This document shows positions 1 through 8,680 of a stretch of 64,000 bases of DNA, piece after piece. The stretch lies in NCBI GenBank assembly GCA_965235655.1, contig CBDDYU010000002.1, positions 1-64,000 of the forward strand, written 5' to 3'. The DNA is from CBDDYU01 sp965235655. Its GTDB lineage: Bacteria; Pseudomonadota; Alphaproteobacteria; Pelagibacterales; Pelagibacteraceae. The notes beneath the pieces are model-generated. The model did not search any database. It was given only the letters and a program-made list of their open reading frames with translations, and was not told the origin of the DNA. The first letter of the stretch is position 1, and every line of letters starts with the position of its first letter. Made by a program: the position numbers and the translations under genes.

Positions 1-157
1 TGCCATCATAATTTAAATTATGTTCAACAGGATTATCAATATCAGCATTGATAATTTCTTTTATCTGGCCTTCTGTTAGAGGCTTATTTAGCTCCCAATG
101 AGTAAAAGGATCATTGAATTGTTTTGATTTAGTTTCTATAGATTTTAAAAATGACAT
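1..157 (-). CDS. N-terminus of a protein cut by the window edge; possible 2OG-Fe(II) oxygenase
   Basis: An open frame begins at the ATG whose complement lies at 155-157 and runs off the left edge, giving about 52 residues starting MSFLKSIETKSKQFNDPF. The start overlaps the stop of the ELM1-like gene by one base (TAATG), so the two are probably co-transcribed. No catalytic motif falls inside the visible part. From memory the N-terminus resembles a SAR11 2-oxoglutarate/Fe(II) oxygenase-like protein, but this is a weak recollection. The frame is well supported; the function is not. Confidence 0.5.
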   Translation of the reverse strand, partial: MSFLKSIETKSKQFNDPFTHWELNKPLTEGQIKEIINADIDNPVEHNLNYDG

Positions 158-1095
158 TAGTTAATTTTTTTTTTGATTTCTTCAGCTATTCTAATCGTTT
201 CATTTAAACTTTCATAGTGCCAAGTCTCAAGTTTTTCATTTAAATTTTTAGTTATGTTAAGTTTATTAAATAAATCTCTAAACTTTTTAAATCTATAATC
301 ATTTTTTTTTGTTGGTATTTCAACAATATATAATGGCTTCCCCGTTAAAGCTGCTTCTGAGATCATTGATATTGAATCACATGTAACCGATATAAATTTT
401 GCCAAACCTAAAGCTGATAAATAAGCTTTTTTATCAACTTTTTCGATCACTAAATTTTCATTTCCTAAAAATTCTTTAGTAAAACTAATAATCTCTTTTG
501 GGGTTCTCATTGATGGGATAACTATTCCCTGGAGGTTGTTAGTAATTAATAATTTTTTAAATTTTTCTAAAATATTTTTAATATTTTCTAAACTATATTC
601 ATAATGTTTAGTTGGACCACCCAAAATTAAAGAAAAATATTCTTTATTTTCTGTCAATTGATCTTTTAGATAATTTTTATTATCTTCAATTTCATTTTTT
701 GTAAGATAATGAATAGCGCCTTTTGAAAGGATTACATTTGATCCTTCAAGCCCATCATGTTCAGGTGCAATTATAAAATTAAAATTATCTAAACTTACTT
801 TTGGATCTTGAATATGAATATTAACTATATTTTTTTTTGAATTTTTTTTTAAATAAATTGATGGAATCACACTTTTTCTTCCACAAGAAATAATTACATC
901 AAATTCATTTAAATTAATTTTTTTGAACACGCTTTGAGCTACAGGTGTGAGTTTTGGAGGAAAAAGTTTCCAAAAACTATTAAGTTCAACTTTATGGTGT
1001 GTAAAATCTAAATCTAATGCTTTTGCTAAGCCTTCCACTTGGCTAATCATACCATGCATGCCTTCGGTCAATAAAATACCTTTTAATTTAGTCAT
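157..1095 (-). CDS. ELM1-like protein (mitochondrial fission ELM1 / DUF1022 family)
   Basis: A 312-residue soluble protein with no signal peptide. It has a glycosyltransferase-B-like layout: an N-terminal segment with GMHGMISQVEGLA, a CGRKS loop at 71-75, a central ILGGP loop near 157, and a C-terminal CDSISMISEA segment typical of a nucleotide-sugar-binding site. This order fits COG3660, the bacterial relatives of plant ELM1. The molecular function in bacteria is unsettled; a glycosyltransferase role is plausible from the fold. The gene is divergent from trxB, with 21 bp between start codons, and continues into the partial gene at the left edge. Confidence 0.8.
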   Translation of the reverse strand: MTKLKGILLTEGMHGMISQVEGLAKALDLDFTHHKVELNSFWKLFPPKLTPVAQSVFKKINLNEFDVIISCGRKSVIPSIYLKKNSKKNIVNIHIQDPKVSLDNFNFIIAPEHDGLEGSNVILSKGAIHYLTKNEIEDNKNYLKDQLTENKEYFSLILGGPTKHYEYSLENIKNILEKFKKLLITNNLQGIVIPSMRTPKEIISFTKEFLGNENLVIEKVDKKAYLSALGLAKFISVTCDSISMISEAALTGKPLYIVEIPTKKNDYRFKKFRDLFNKLNITKNLNEKLETWHYESLNETIRIAEEIKKKIN

Positions 1096-1116
1096 TAATC
1101 ACTATATAGCTTTCAT

Positions 1117-2064
1117 ATGAGTCAAAATCCAACTAAACACACAAAAGTGTTGATAATTGGGTCCGGTCCAGCTGGATATACTGCAGCAGTTTATGCGGCA
1201 AGAGCAATGTTAAATCCAATTTTAGTTTACGGAGTTCAGCCAGGTGGACAATTAACTACTACGACAGATGTGGAAAATTATCCTGGTTTTTCAGATGTAA
1301 TTCAAGGTCCATGGTTAATGGACCAGATGAGAGATCAAGCAAAAGCAGTAGGTACAGAAATGATTGAAGATCATATAGCTTCGGTAGATTTAAAGTCAAA
1401 ACCATTTGTAGCTATTGGTGATAGTGGACAAAAATATACAGCTGATAGTATTATTATTTCAACAGGTGCTCAAGCTAGATGGCTTAATATAAAATCAGAA
1501 CAAGAATTTAGAGGCTTTGGTGTTTCGGCCTGTGCTACATGTGATGGATTCTTTTTTAAAAATAAAGAAGTAGCTGTAGTTGGGGGTGGAAATGCTGCTG
1601 TAGAAGAAGCTATGTTTTTAACTAAGTTTGCATCTAAAGTTAAACTTATTCATAGACGAGATAGTTTAAGAGCTGAAAAAATGCTTCAAAAAAAATTAAT
1701 GGAAAATAAAAAAATTGAAATTATTTGGGATAGTGTTGTCGAAGATGTATTTGGAGATAGCGAACCTAAAAACGTTAAAGGTATAAAAATTAAAAATCTT
1801 AAAACGAATAAAATTGAGGAAGTCAAACTAGATGGTTTATTTATTGCAATTGGTCATGATCCAGCCACACAACTCTATTTAAAGAATCAATTAGATATGG
1901 ATAAAGAAGGTTATTTATTAACTAAACCAGATTCTACTGAAACTAATATCCCTGGAGTTTATGCTGCAGGTGATGTTAAAGACAAAACTTTTAGACAAGC
2001 TGTAACTGCTGCAGGAATGGGTTGTATGGCAGCATTAGAAGCTGAAAAATTCCTATCTCACTAA
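1117..2064 (+). CDS. trxB: thioredoxin reductase
   Basis: This NADPH-dependent flavoenzyme reduces thioredoxin in the cytoplasm. The 315-residue length is normal. Visible motifs are the FAD-binding GSGPAG at 15-20, the redox-active CATC at 139-142 followed by DG, an NADPH-binding GGGNA loop at 156-160, and the C-terminal AAGDV FAD motif. The ATG start is 21 bp from the divergent ELM1-like gene. The stop is one base from the stop of the convergent HxlR gene. All catalytic residues look intact. Confidence 0.97.
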   Translation: MSQNPTKHTKVLIIGSGPAGYTAAVYAARAMLNPILVYGVQPGGQLTTTTDVENYPGFSDVIQGPWLMDQMRDQAKAVGTEMIEDHIASVDLKSKPFVAIGDSGQKYTADSIIISTGAQARWLNIKSEQEFRGFGVSACATCDGFFFKNKEVAVVGGGNAAVEEAMFLTKFASKVKLIHRRDSLRAEKMLQKKLMENKKIEIIWDSVVEDVFGDSEPKNVKGIKIKNLKTNKIEEVKLDGLFIAIGHDPATQLYLKNQLDMDKEGYLLTKPDSTETNIPGVYAAGDVKDKTFRQAVTAAGMGCMAALEAEKFLSH

Positions 2065-2065
2065 C

Positions 2066-2404
2066 TTAAATATTCACTATCTTAGAGATTTCTTTTTTTC
2101 TACCTAAGCTCCATTTTTTTAATGCAGCTATTATAGGTATTGCTGATTTTCCAAATTCACTTAATTCATATTCTACGTTCTGAGATCTATTAATAATTTT
2201 TACAATTAAACCATCTTTTCTCATTTCATCAAGTTTTCTTACCAAAACCTGAGAGCTGATATTAGTTACTGTTTTTTTAAGCTCATTAAATCTTATTTTT
2301 TTATTTTCATAGATTCTTCCAATAATAAGTATTTTCCACTTTCCTCCAATCAATTCCATAGCATTTGAATAAGGACAGGATTTTTTTTGATTAAATTTTT
2401 CCAT
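2066..2404 (-). CDS. HxlR-family winged-helix transcriptional regulator
   Basis: A 112-residue protein with the HxlR signature: an early cysteine (C10, in SCPYSNAMELIGGKWK), then a MarR-like winged helix with the ISSQVLVRKLDEMRKDGL recognition region. In several family members the N-terminal cysteine senses electrophiles or oxidants, so redox sensing is a reasonable inference here. It lies 13 bp downstream of the 89-residue gene on the same strand, probably as one operon transcribed from the 2688-2866 spacer. Its targets are probably its own operon and the divergent SDR gene. Confidence 0.9.
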   Translation of the reverse strand: MEKFNQKKSCPYSNAMELIGGKWKILIIGRIYENKKIRFNELKKTVTNISSQVLVRKLDEMRKDGLIVKIINRSQNVEYELSEFGKSAIPIIAALKKWSLGRKKEISKIVNI

Positions 2405-2417
2405 TTTTTTGTTATTG

Positions 2418-2687
2418 TTAATCTTTACAAGTTACTCCAAATAAAGTTTCAAATTTAATTCCAGATTCTTGTGCCATTTTTTTAGCCTCTGGATTATCCA
2501 TGTATTCACGCATAGCATTTGTGTGAGGTATATCAAAAATAGCATGAACTTTTGTTGGTTTATCTTCCTCATGTCCGATAAAGATTTTTTTTATACCAGC
2601 GTTTTCTCTGTTTGAGTTATCACCTAAGATATATACTTTATTAAATGTATCCCAATTTTCTACTTCCATATTTAATATAAGTTTCAT
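2418..2687 (-). CDS. small protein of unknown function, possibly a dimeric alpha/beta barrel
   Basis: I do not recognise this 89-residue protein with confidence. It has no signal peptide or membrane segment. The pattern (beta-strand, WDTFNKVY helix, KIFIGHEED strand and turn, KVHAIFDIPH strand, AMREYMDNPEAKKMAQESG helix, final strand) resembles the ferredoxin-like fold of dimeric alpha/beta-barrel (ABM-like) proteins. It carries one cysteine near the C-terminus. It is the first gene of a two-gene operon with the HxlR regulator, so a role in handling or detoxifying a small reactive compound is possible. Confidence 0.7.
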   Translation of the reverse strand: MKLILNMEVENWDTFNKVYILGDNSNRENAGIKKIFIGHEEDKPTKVHAIFDIPHTNAMREYMDNPEAKKMAQESGIKFETLFGVTCKD

Positions 2688-2866
2688 ATTTCTCCTTTTT
2701 TAATCAAATATATATTTTTTTATCACTTTAGTAAGATAATAACAAAAAATGACCAGTCATAATTTAAGTAACTTTGAAGTGACTAGTAAACTTATAATTA
2801 GTTGATAAAGGATTATTTATGTCCATATGTTTCAAAATAAACATTTAATTAAAAAGGAACATCAAA
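2688..2866. promoter_or_regulatory. divergent promoter region with two 10-bp operator-like repeats
   Basis: This 179-bp spacer separates the minus-strand unknown/HxlR pair from the plus-strand SDR gene. It holds TGACCAGTCA at 2750-2759, with self-complementary TGAC/GTCA arms, and the related TGACTAGTAA at 2780-2789. The repeats start exactly 30 bp apart, close to three helical turns. They are candidate sites for the adjacent HxlR protein. No experimental motif is known to me for this regulator. Confidence 0.45.
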
Positions 2867-3889
2867 ATGGCAAATAAAGTATTATTAACAGGAATAAGTG
2901 GGTGGATAGCAAAACATACTGCAATAGAATTATTAAATTCAGGCTATGAAGTTTTAGGAACTGTTAGAAATGATAGTTTAATTGAACAAACTAAAGAAAC
3001 GATAAGTAAGCACGCTCCAATCGATAATTTATCATTTGTTGAATTAGATCTTTTAAAAGATGATGGATGGAATGAAGCAGCTCAAGGTTGCAAATATGTA
3101 ATGCACGTCGCTTCCCCTTTTCCTTACAAAGTTTCAAATAATAGAGATAGTTTATTAGCACCTGCTGTTGATGGAACTTTGAGAGTTTTAAATGCTGGTA
3201 TTAATGCAAATGTAGAACAGATAATTAAAACTTCTTCGATTGTTGCAATGTTTAGAAAACCAAACAGAAGTAACCCTTATACATTTGGAGAAAATGATTG
3301 GACAGATGAAAATTGGACAGAAGGGGTAACTGACTACTTTTTATCAAAAACTAAAGCTGAAAGACTTGCTTGGGAGTTAATGGAAAGCAAAGGATTAAAA
3401 AATAAACTTACTACTATTTGCCCTGGTGGAGTGTTTGGTGATGCACTCGATAAAAAAGGAGGAACTTCAATTGAATATGTTAGACAGTTTCTTAAAGGCA
3501 AATTTCCAGCAGCACCTAAATGGGGAGTTTTAATTTCTGATGTCAAAGACGTAGCAAAAGCTCACGTTGCTTGTATTGGTAATAATAATGTCGGTGGAAG
3601 AAGATTAATTGTTGGTAAAGAGGTAAAAACACTTATTGAACTCTCTCAAATAATGGCTGAAGCAATGCCAGAATATGCAAAAAAACTTCCAAAAAAACAT
3701 CTTCCAAATTTTATGGTAAAATTATTTAGCTATTTAGACTCAAGTGCTAAAACAATGATTCCAGACCTTGAGATTACAATGCAAACTGACACCAGTTATG
3801 CTGAAGATTTGTTAGGATTAAAATTTAATCCAGCAAAAGGTTGCATATCTGAGACTGCTAAATCTGTTGTGAGATTAGGTTTAGTTTAA
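2867..3889 (+). CDS. extended SDR / dihydroflavonol-4-reductase-like NAD(P)-dependent oxidoreductase
   Basis: A 340-residue Rossmann protein with the extended-SDR dinucleotide motif TGxxGWIA at 8-15, a SS pair at 123-124, and catalytic Y157-x3-K161 (YFLSK). The spacing fits the dihydroflavonol reductase / aldehyde reductase group, which reduces ketones or aldehydes. The substrate cannot be read from sequence. A good ribosome-binding site (AAAAAGGAAC) precedes the ATG. It is divergent from an HxlR operon and may be induced by the compound that regulator senses. Its end overlaps the convergent gene by 9 bases. Confidence 0.85.
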   Translation: MANKVLLTGISGWIAKHTAIELLNSGYEVLGTVRNDSLIEQTKETISKHAPIDNLSFVELDLLKDDGWNEAAQGCKYVMHVASPFPYKVSNNRDSLLAPAVDGTLRVLNAGINANVEQIIKTSSIVAMFRKPNRSNPYTFGENDWTDENWTEGVTDYFLSKTKAERLAWELMESKGLKNKLTTICPGGVFGDALDKKGGTSIEYVRQFLKGKFPAAPKWGVLISDVKDVAKAHVACIGNNNVGGRRLIVGKEVKTLIELSQIMAEAMPEYAKKLPKKHLPNFMVKLFSYLDSSAKTMIPDLEITMQTDTSYAEDLLGLKFNPAKGCISETAKSVVRLGLV

Positions 3890-4537
3890 AACTAATTCGG
3901 CAATTTCATTCGACTCGAAGACATTTTTCTCTAAGTTTTTATTTGGAAAACTAATCATGGCTTTTGCAACAGTTTCTGAGTGAATAGGTTTCATTTTCTT
4001 TAAAGGCCCTAAAAATAGAGGAGACAATAATTTAAATACAAAAATTCCTATTTTTTCACCTATTCTTTTTTCTTTTCTATCACCTAATAAAAAAGAAGGT
4101 CTCATTATTCCAAGCTTTGAAAAATTTAGTCTTTTCAATTCTTCTTCGACTTCGCCTTTAAACTTTAAATAATCTCCTGAGCTTTTGGGATCAGCATAAC
4201 CCGAAGAGACGAAAACAAATGAATTCACTGAGTTTGATTTAGCAATTTGAGCAATTTCTTTAGGCACATCAAGTTCTACTCTTCGATATTCATTTTTATC
4301 AGGTGAATTTTGCTTTGTTGTACCAATACAAAAGAAGCAATCATCTCCTTTGATATCTTCTTTGTGATTTTGCAAATTGCTATAATCAGTTTTAATAATC
4401 TCGATTTTTGGATCATTAATTTCAGGCTTTGAACGAACAAAAATCTTTATTTTATTATAATTTTCATTTTTAATTAATTGATTAAGAAGATGTTGACCTA
4501 TTAAACCAGATGAGCCAAATACTAAGGCTGTTTTCAT
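3881..4537 (-). CDS. NAD(P)H-binding atypical SDR (HTATIP2/TIP30-like)
   Basis: A 218-residue protein opening MKTALVFGSSGLIGQHLL, a Rossmann glycine motif (GSSGLIG at 8-14). The later VSSGYADPKSSGDYLKFKG and MRPSFLLGDRKE segments are typical of the small atypical SDRs related to TIP30/HTATIP2 and YwnB. Such proteins bind NADPH, but most lack a known substrate. Its start codon overlaps the stop of the aminotransferase gene by one base (TAATG), so the two are co-transcribed. Confidence 0.8.
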   Translation of the reverse strand: MKTALVFGSSGLIGQHLLNQLIKNENYNKIKIFVRSKPEINDPKIEIIKTDYSNLQNHKEDIKGDDCFFCIGTTKQNSPDKNEYRRVELDVPKEIAQIAKSNSVNSFVFVSSGYADPKSSGDYLKFKGEVEEELKRLNFSKLGIMRPSFLLGDRKEKRIGEKIGIFVFKLLSPLFLGPLKKMKPIHSETVAKAMISFPNKNLEKNVFESNEIAELVLN

Positions 4538-5736
4538 TAACTTAAACTTTTACAAAAAGAAGATATTTTTTCTAAAGCTTTTTTAAGATTTTCCATAGAA
4601 GTTGCATAAGAAATTCTAAAAAAACCCTCCAGCCCAAATGCAGAGCCTTGAACAACTGCTACCCCTGAATTTTCTAATAAGGATTTCACAAAATCAGAAT
4701 CATTATTCAATACGTTGCCATTTAGATCTTTTTTGCCAATTAATCCTTTGCAACTTGGAAAAACATAAAATGCTCCATCTGGATTTAAACATTCAATTCC
4801 ATCAATTTCATTTAATGCTTTAACAACAAAGTCTCTTCTCTCTTGAAAAGATTTTGCTCTTTCTTTTATAAAATCTTGTTTACCATTTAAAGCCTCTACT
4901 GCCGCCGCTTGACTTATTGATGATGGATTGGTTGTTGATTGTGATTGAATTTTTGCAATTGCTTTAACAATTTCTTTCGGTCCAGCTGCATAACCTATTC
5001 TCCATCCAGTCATAGAGTAAGCTTTGCTAACACCATTCATAGTTAAAACTCTATCTTTTAATTCATTGATTTGAGCTATAGTAAAGAATTTAAAACCTTC
5101 ATAAATAACATGTTCATAAATATCATCACTTAAAATATAAACATGGGGATGTTTTGTTAAAACTTTTGATAATTCTCTAATATCACTTTCTGAATAACAT
5201 GCCCCTGTTGGGTTAGATGGAGAATTCAAAATTATCCATTTTGTTTTTGGCGTGATAACTTTTTCTAATTCTGAAGGACTTACTTTAAAGCCTTGTTTTT
5301 CATTGCACTCTAAAATAATTGGAGTCCCACCAGCTAACAATACCATATCAGGATAAGATACCCAGTAGGGTGCCGGAACGATTACTTCATCACCTTCATT
5401 TAATGTGGCCATCATGGCATTATAAATTACATGCTTACCACCTGCTCCAACGGTAATTTGATCTAAATCATAGTCTAAATTATTCTCCCTTTTAAACTTA
5501 TCTACAATTGCCTTCTTTAATGCTGGTGTACCATCAACTGCTGTATATTTGGTGTCACCATCTTTAATTGCTTTAATTGCTGCTTCTTTAATATTTTCGG
5601 GCGTATCAAAATCAGGCTCTCCAGCACCTAAACCAATAACATCTTTGCCTGCTGCTTTCAATTCTCTAGCTTTTTGGGTAACAGCTATAGTTGGAGAGGG
5701 TTTAATTTTTTTTAGGTTATTAGATATAATGCTCAT
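4537..5736 (-). CDS. aspC: aspartate aminotransferase-type PLP enzyme (class I, subgroup I-gamma)
   Basis: A 399-residue fold-type I aminotransferase. The PLP lysine is K238 in SKAYSMTGWRIGYAAG, N175-PTG is the pyridine-contacting motif, and an FFRISYA arginine near the C-terminus should bind the substrate carboxylate. Subgroup I-gamma enzymes in alphaproteobacteria transaminate aspartate/oxaloacetate, and some also prephenate or other amino acids. Cytoplasmic. It is the first gene of a two-gene minus-strand operon and starts 35 bp from the divergent uvrB. Confidence 0.9.
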   Translation of the reverse strand: MSIISNNLKKIKPSPTIAVTQKARELKAAGKDVIGLGAGEPDFDTPENIKEAAIKAIKDGDTKYTAVDGTPALKKAIVDKFKRENNLDYDLDQITVGAGGKHVIYNAMMATLNEGDEVIVPAPYWVSYPDMVLLAGGTPIILECNEKQGFKVSPSELEKVITPKTKWIILNSPSNPTGACYSESDIRELSKVLTKHPHVYILSDDIYEHVIYEGFKFFTIAQINELKDRVLTMNGVSKAYSMTGWRIGYAAGPKEIVKAIAKIQSQSTTNPSSISQAAAVEALNGKQDFIKERAKSFQERRDFVVKALNEIDGIECLNPDGAFYVFPSCKGLIGKKDLNGNVLNNDSDFVKSLLENSGVAVVQGSAFGLEGFFRISYATSMENLKKALEKISSFCKSLS

Positions 5737-5771
5737 TGAAATAAAATTTTATTAAACTAGTTTTATAGATA

Positions 5772-7943
5772 ATGCAAAATACATATCAAGATTTAATTAC
5801 AGAAATACAAAGTAAAAATCCACAAATACACTCTAAACTAGAAGGTGGAAAAAAATTTAAATTTGCATCAGATTTTAAGCCTGCAGGTGATCAGCCAAAT
5901 GCGATTAAACAGTTGGTAGAGGGAGCTAATACCAATAAATTAAATCAAGTATTATTGGGAGTAACTGGTTCTGGAAAAACTTTTACTATGGCAAAAGTTA
6001 TTCAAGAAACAAATCGTCCAGCATTAATACTTGCACCTAATAAAACTTTAGCAGCCCAACTATATGGAGAGATGAGATCGTTTTTTCCAGAGAATGCAGT
6101 GGAATACTTTGTGTCTTATTATGATTATTATACACCAGAAGCTTATGTGCCAAGGTCAGATACGTACATTGAAAAAGAAGCATCCATAAACGAGCAAATA
6201 GATCGAATGAGGCACTCTGCAACAAGATCTCTGCTAGAAAGAGATGATGTGATTATTGTTTCAAGTGTATCTTGTATTTATGGTTTAGGCTCTGTTGAAG
6301 CATACAGTAAAATGACTTTAAGTCTTAAAAGAAATTATGATTATAATAGAGAACAATTAATTAAATCATTAGTTGCTTTACAATATAAAAGAAATGATCA
6401 AAACTTTTATCGAGGAACCTTTAGAGCAAGAGGTGAGTATTTAGAAATTTTTCCATCCCATCTTGAAGATCGAGCTTGGCGACTAAGTCTTTTTGGAGAT
6501 AAGTTAGAATTTATTGAGGAGTTTGATCCACTTACAGGTGATTTAATTAAAGAATTGGATGTAATTAAGGTTTATGCAAATAGTCATTACATAACTCCAA
6601 AACCTACTTTAGAACAAGCTGTTATTCAAATAAAAAGAGAGCTTGAAGTCACCTTAAAAAAACACCGTTCAGAAAATAAATTGCTTGAAGCACAAAGACT
6701 AGAAGAGAGGACAAAATTTGATTTAGAGATGATAGAGGCAACTGGTTCTTGTGCTGGAATTGAAAATTATTCTAGATTTTTATCTGGAAGAAAACCTGGG
6801 GAACCACCTCCCACCCTATTTGAATATTTTCCTGACAATACTTTAATTTTTGTTGATGAATGTCATGTCACCGTCCCTCAATTAAATGGTATGTATAAAG
6901 GTGATAGGTCAAGAAAAAGTACGTTAGCTGAATATGGATTTAGATTGCCATCATGTATGGATAACAGGCCTCTTAAATTTGAAGAATGGGATGCTATGCG
7001 CACGCAAACAATTTTTGTATCTGCCACTCCTAGTCCTTGGGAATTAAAACAAGTAAATGGAAAATTTATAGAGCAAGTCATCAGACCTACTGGGTTAATT
7101 GATCCACCAGTTGAAATCAAACCAGCGAAAAATCAAGTTGATGATTTAATGCATGAGTGCATGAAAACTGTAGAAAAAAATTATCGAGTACTAGCAACTA
7201 CTTTAACCAAAAAAATGGCTGAAGATTTAACTGAATATCTTCATGAGAATGGAATAAGAGTCAGATACTTGCACTCAGATATTGATACTCTTGAAAGAAT
7301 AGAAATAATGAGGGACTTAAGGTTAGGTGTTTTTGATGTTTTGGTAGGTATTAACTTACTAAGAGAAGGATTGGACATACCAGAATGTGCTTTAGTTGCA
7401 ATACTCGATGCTGATAAAGAGGGATTTCTAAGATCAGAAACATCTCTAATTCAAACCATTGGAAGAGCTGCCAGAAATATTGATGGAAGAGTAATTCTTT
7501 ACGCTGATAAAGAAACAAAAAGTATAAAGAATGCAATCAAAGAAACGGACAGAAGAAGAGCAATTCAACTAGCTTACAATAAAAAACACAATATCGATGC
7601 TACTACGATTAAAAAAGAAATTGGGGATGTCTTGGAAAGTGTTTATGAAAAAGATTACGTAAAAGTTGGGACAGATGAAAATATTGGAGGAAATCTTAAA
7701 AAGCATTTAAAAGTACTTAACAAACGTATGAAAGAGGCAGCAACTAACTTAGAGTTTGAAGAAGCAGCAAAAATAAGGGACGAAATCAGAAAATTAGAAG
7801 CAACTGATCTTGAAATTGTTTTAAATCCAAAAATTAAACAATATAACTTAAGTAATAAAGTTTATCCCAAAGGAAGATCAACAATGGGCCTACCAGGAAC
7901 TAGAGCTCAAAAAGGCAAAAAAAAATGGAAGCAAATAAAATAA
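5772..7943 (+). CDS. uvrB: excinuclease ABC subunit B
   Basis: The damage-verifying helicase-like subunit of nucleotide excision repair, 723 residues. Walker A is GVTGSGKT at 63-70. The beta-hairpin that clamps DNA is visible as YYDYYTPEAYVP. The DECH box, the GLDIPECALVAILDADKEG motif and the IGRAARN motif VI follow in order. The C-terminal UVR domain (EFEEAAKIRDEIRKLE) contacts UvrC. It is the first gene of an operon that also holds uvrC. Its last 19 bases overlap the SDR gene. Confidence 0.98.
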   Translation: MQNTYQDLITEIQSKNPQIHSKLEGGKKFKFASDFKPAGDQPNAIKQLVEGANTNKLNQVLLGVTGSGKTFTMAKVIQETNRPALILAPNKTLAAQLYGEMRSFFPENAVEYFVSYYDYYTPEAYVPRSDTYIEKEASINEQIDRMRHSATRSLLERDDVIIVSSVSCIYGLGSVEAYSKMTLSLKRNYDYNREQLIKSLVALQYKRNDQNFYRGTFRARGEYLEIFPSHLEDRAWRLSLFGDKLEFIEEFDPLTGDLIKELDVIKVYANSHYITPKPTLEQAVIQIKRELEVTLKKHRSENKLLEAQRLEERTKFDLEMIEATGSCAGIENYSRFLSGRKPGEPPPTLFEYFPDNTLIFVDECHVTVPQLNGMYKGDRSRKSTLAEYGFRLPSCMDNRPLKFEEWDAMRTQTIFVSATPSPWELKQVNGKFIEQVIRPTGLIDPPVEIKPAKNQVDDLMHECMKTVEKNYRVLATTLTKKMAEDLTEYLHENGIRVRYLHSDIDTLERIEIMRDLRLGVFDVLVGINLLREGLDIPECALVAILDADKEGFLRSETSLIQTIGRAARNIDGRVILYADKETKSIKNAIKETDRRRAIQLAYNKKHNIDATTIKKEIGDVLESVYEKDYVKVGTDENIGGNLKKHLKVLNKRMKEAATNLEFEEAAKIRDEIRKLEATDLEIVLNPKIKQYNLSNKVYPKGRSTMGLPGTRAQKGKKKWKQIK

Positions 7944-8680
7944 TTATTACAGGTGGAGCAACAAGGATTGGAGCTGCAATTGCCAAAAAATTAGCTAAAG
8001 AGGGTGTTGAAATTGTCATTCACTATTTTAAATCTAAATCTGTAGCTGAAAAATTGAAAAAAGAACTTACTGATAAAAAAGCTAAAATTTATTTAGTACA
8101 AGGTGATTTAAGTAAAGAGCCAGATGTTAATAAACTTATAAAATTTGCAAAATCTAAACTAGGTTATTTTGACTGTTTAGTGAATAATGCTTCCTTATTT
8201 GAGAATGATAAATTAGAAAATTTCAATACTGACAGTTGGGGCTATCATCTTAGAACTAATTTAAGAACTCCTGCTTTACTATCAAAAGAGTTTTCAAAAA
8301 ATATCAAAGGAAAAAATAACAATATAATTAATATTATCGATCAAAGAGTATTTAAATTAACTCCATTTTTCTTTTCTTATACAATTAGTAAAACAGGTCT
8401 TTACACATTGACCAAAACTAGCGCTATGAGCTTAGCTCCTAAAATAAGAGTTAACGGGATTGCTCCTGGTCCAACATTAAAAAATAAAAGACAAAGTGAC
8501 AAACATTTTAAAAAACAATATCGTGCAACTTTATTAAAAAAACAGGTTGACGTAGAAGAAATTTGTAATGCAGTAGAATTTTTTATAAATAATAAATCTA
8601 TTACTGGACAAGTTATCGCAATTGATAGCGGTCAAAGTTTAAATTGGCAGACTCCAGATATAATTGGAACTAATGAATGA
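7925..8680 (+). CDS. folM: pteridine reductase-like SDR (FolM/PTR1 type), probable dihydrofolate or dihydromonapterin reductase
   Basis: A 251-residue SDR with TGGATRIG at 9-16, NNAS at 87-90 and catalytic Y152-x3-K156. Where ordinary SDRs carry a serine, it has D139, 13 residues before Y152. That matches the Asp/Tyr/Lys arrangement of pteridine reductase PTR1 and FolM. The gene overlaps uvrB by 19 bases and dihydroneopterin aldolase (folB) by 4, which supports a role in reduced pterin or folate supply. The exact substrate is inferred. Confidence 0.82.
   Translation: MEANKIIITGGATRIGAAIAKKLAKEGVEIVIHYFKSKSVAEKLKKELTDKKAKIYLVQGDLSKEPDVNKLIKFAKSKLGYFDCLVNNASLFENDKLENFNTDSWGYHLRTNLRTPALLSKEFSKNIKGKNNNIINIIDQRVFKLTPFFFSYTISKTGLYTLTKTSAMSLAPKIRVNGIAPGPTLKNKRQSDKHFKKQYRATLLKKQVDVEEICNAVEFFINNKSITGQVIAIDSGQSLNWQTPDIIGTNE

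Noticed and set aside
3334..3546. Antisense open frames inside real genes (this one in the SDR gene and similar ones elsewhere)
   Set aside because: They lie fully within well-supported genes, lack family motifs and ribosome-binding sites, and are shadows of codon bias.
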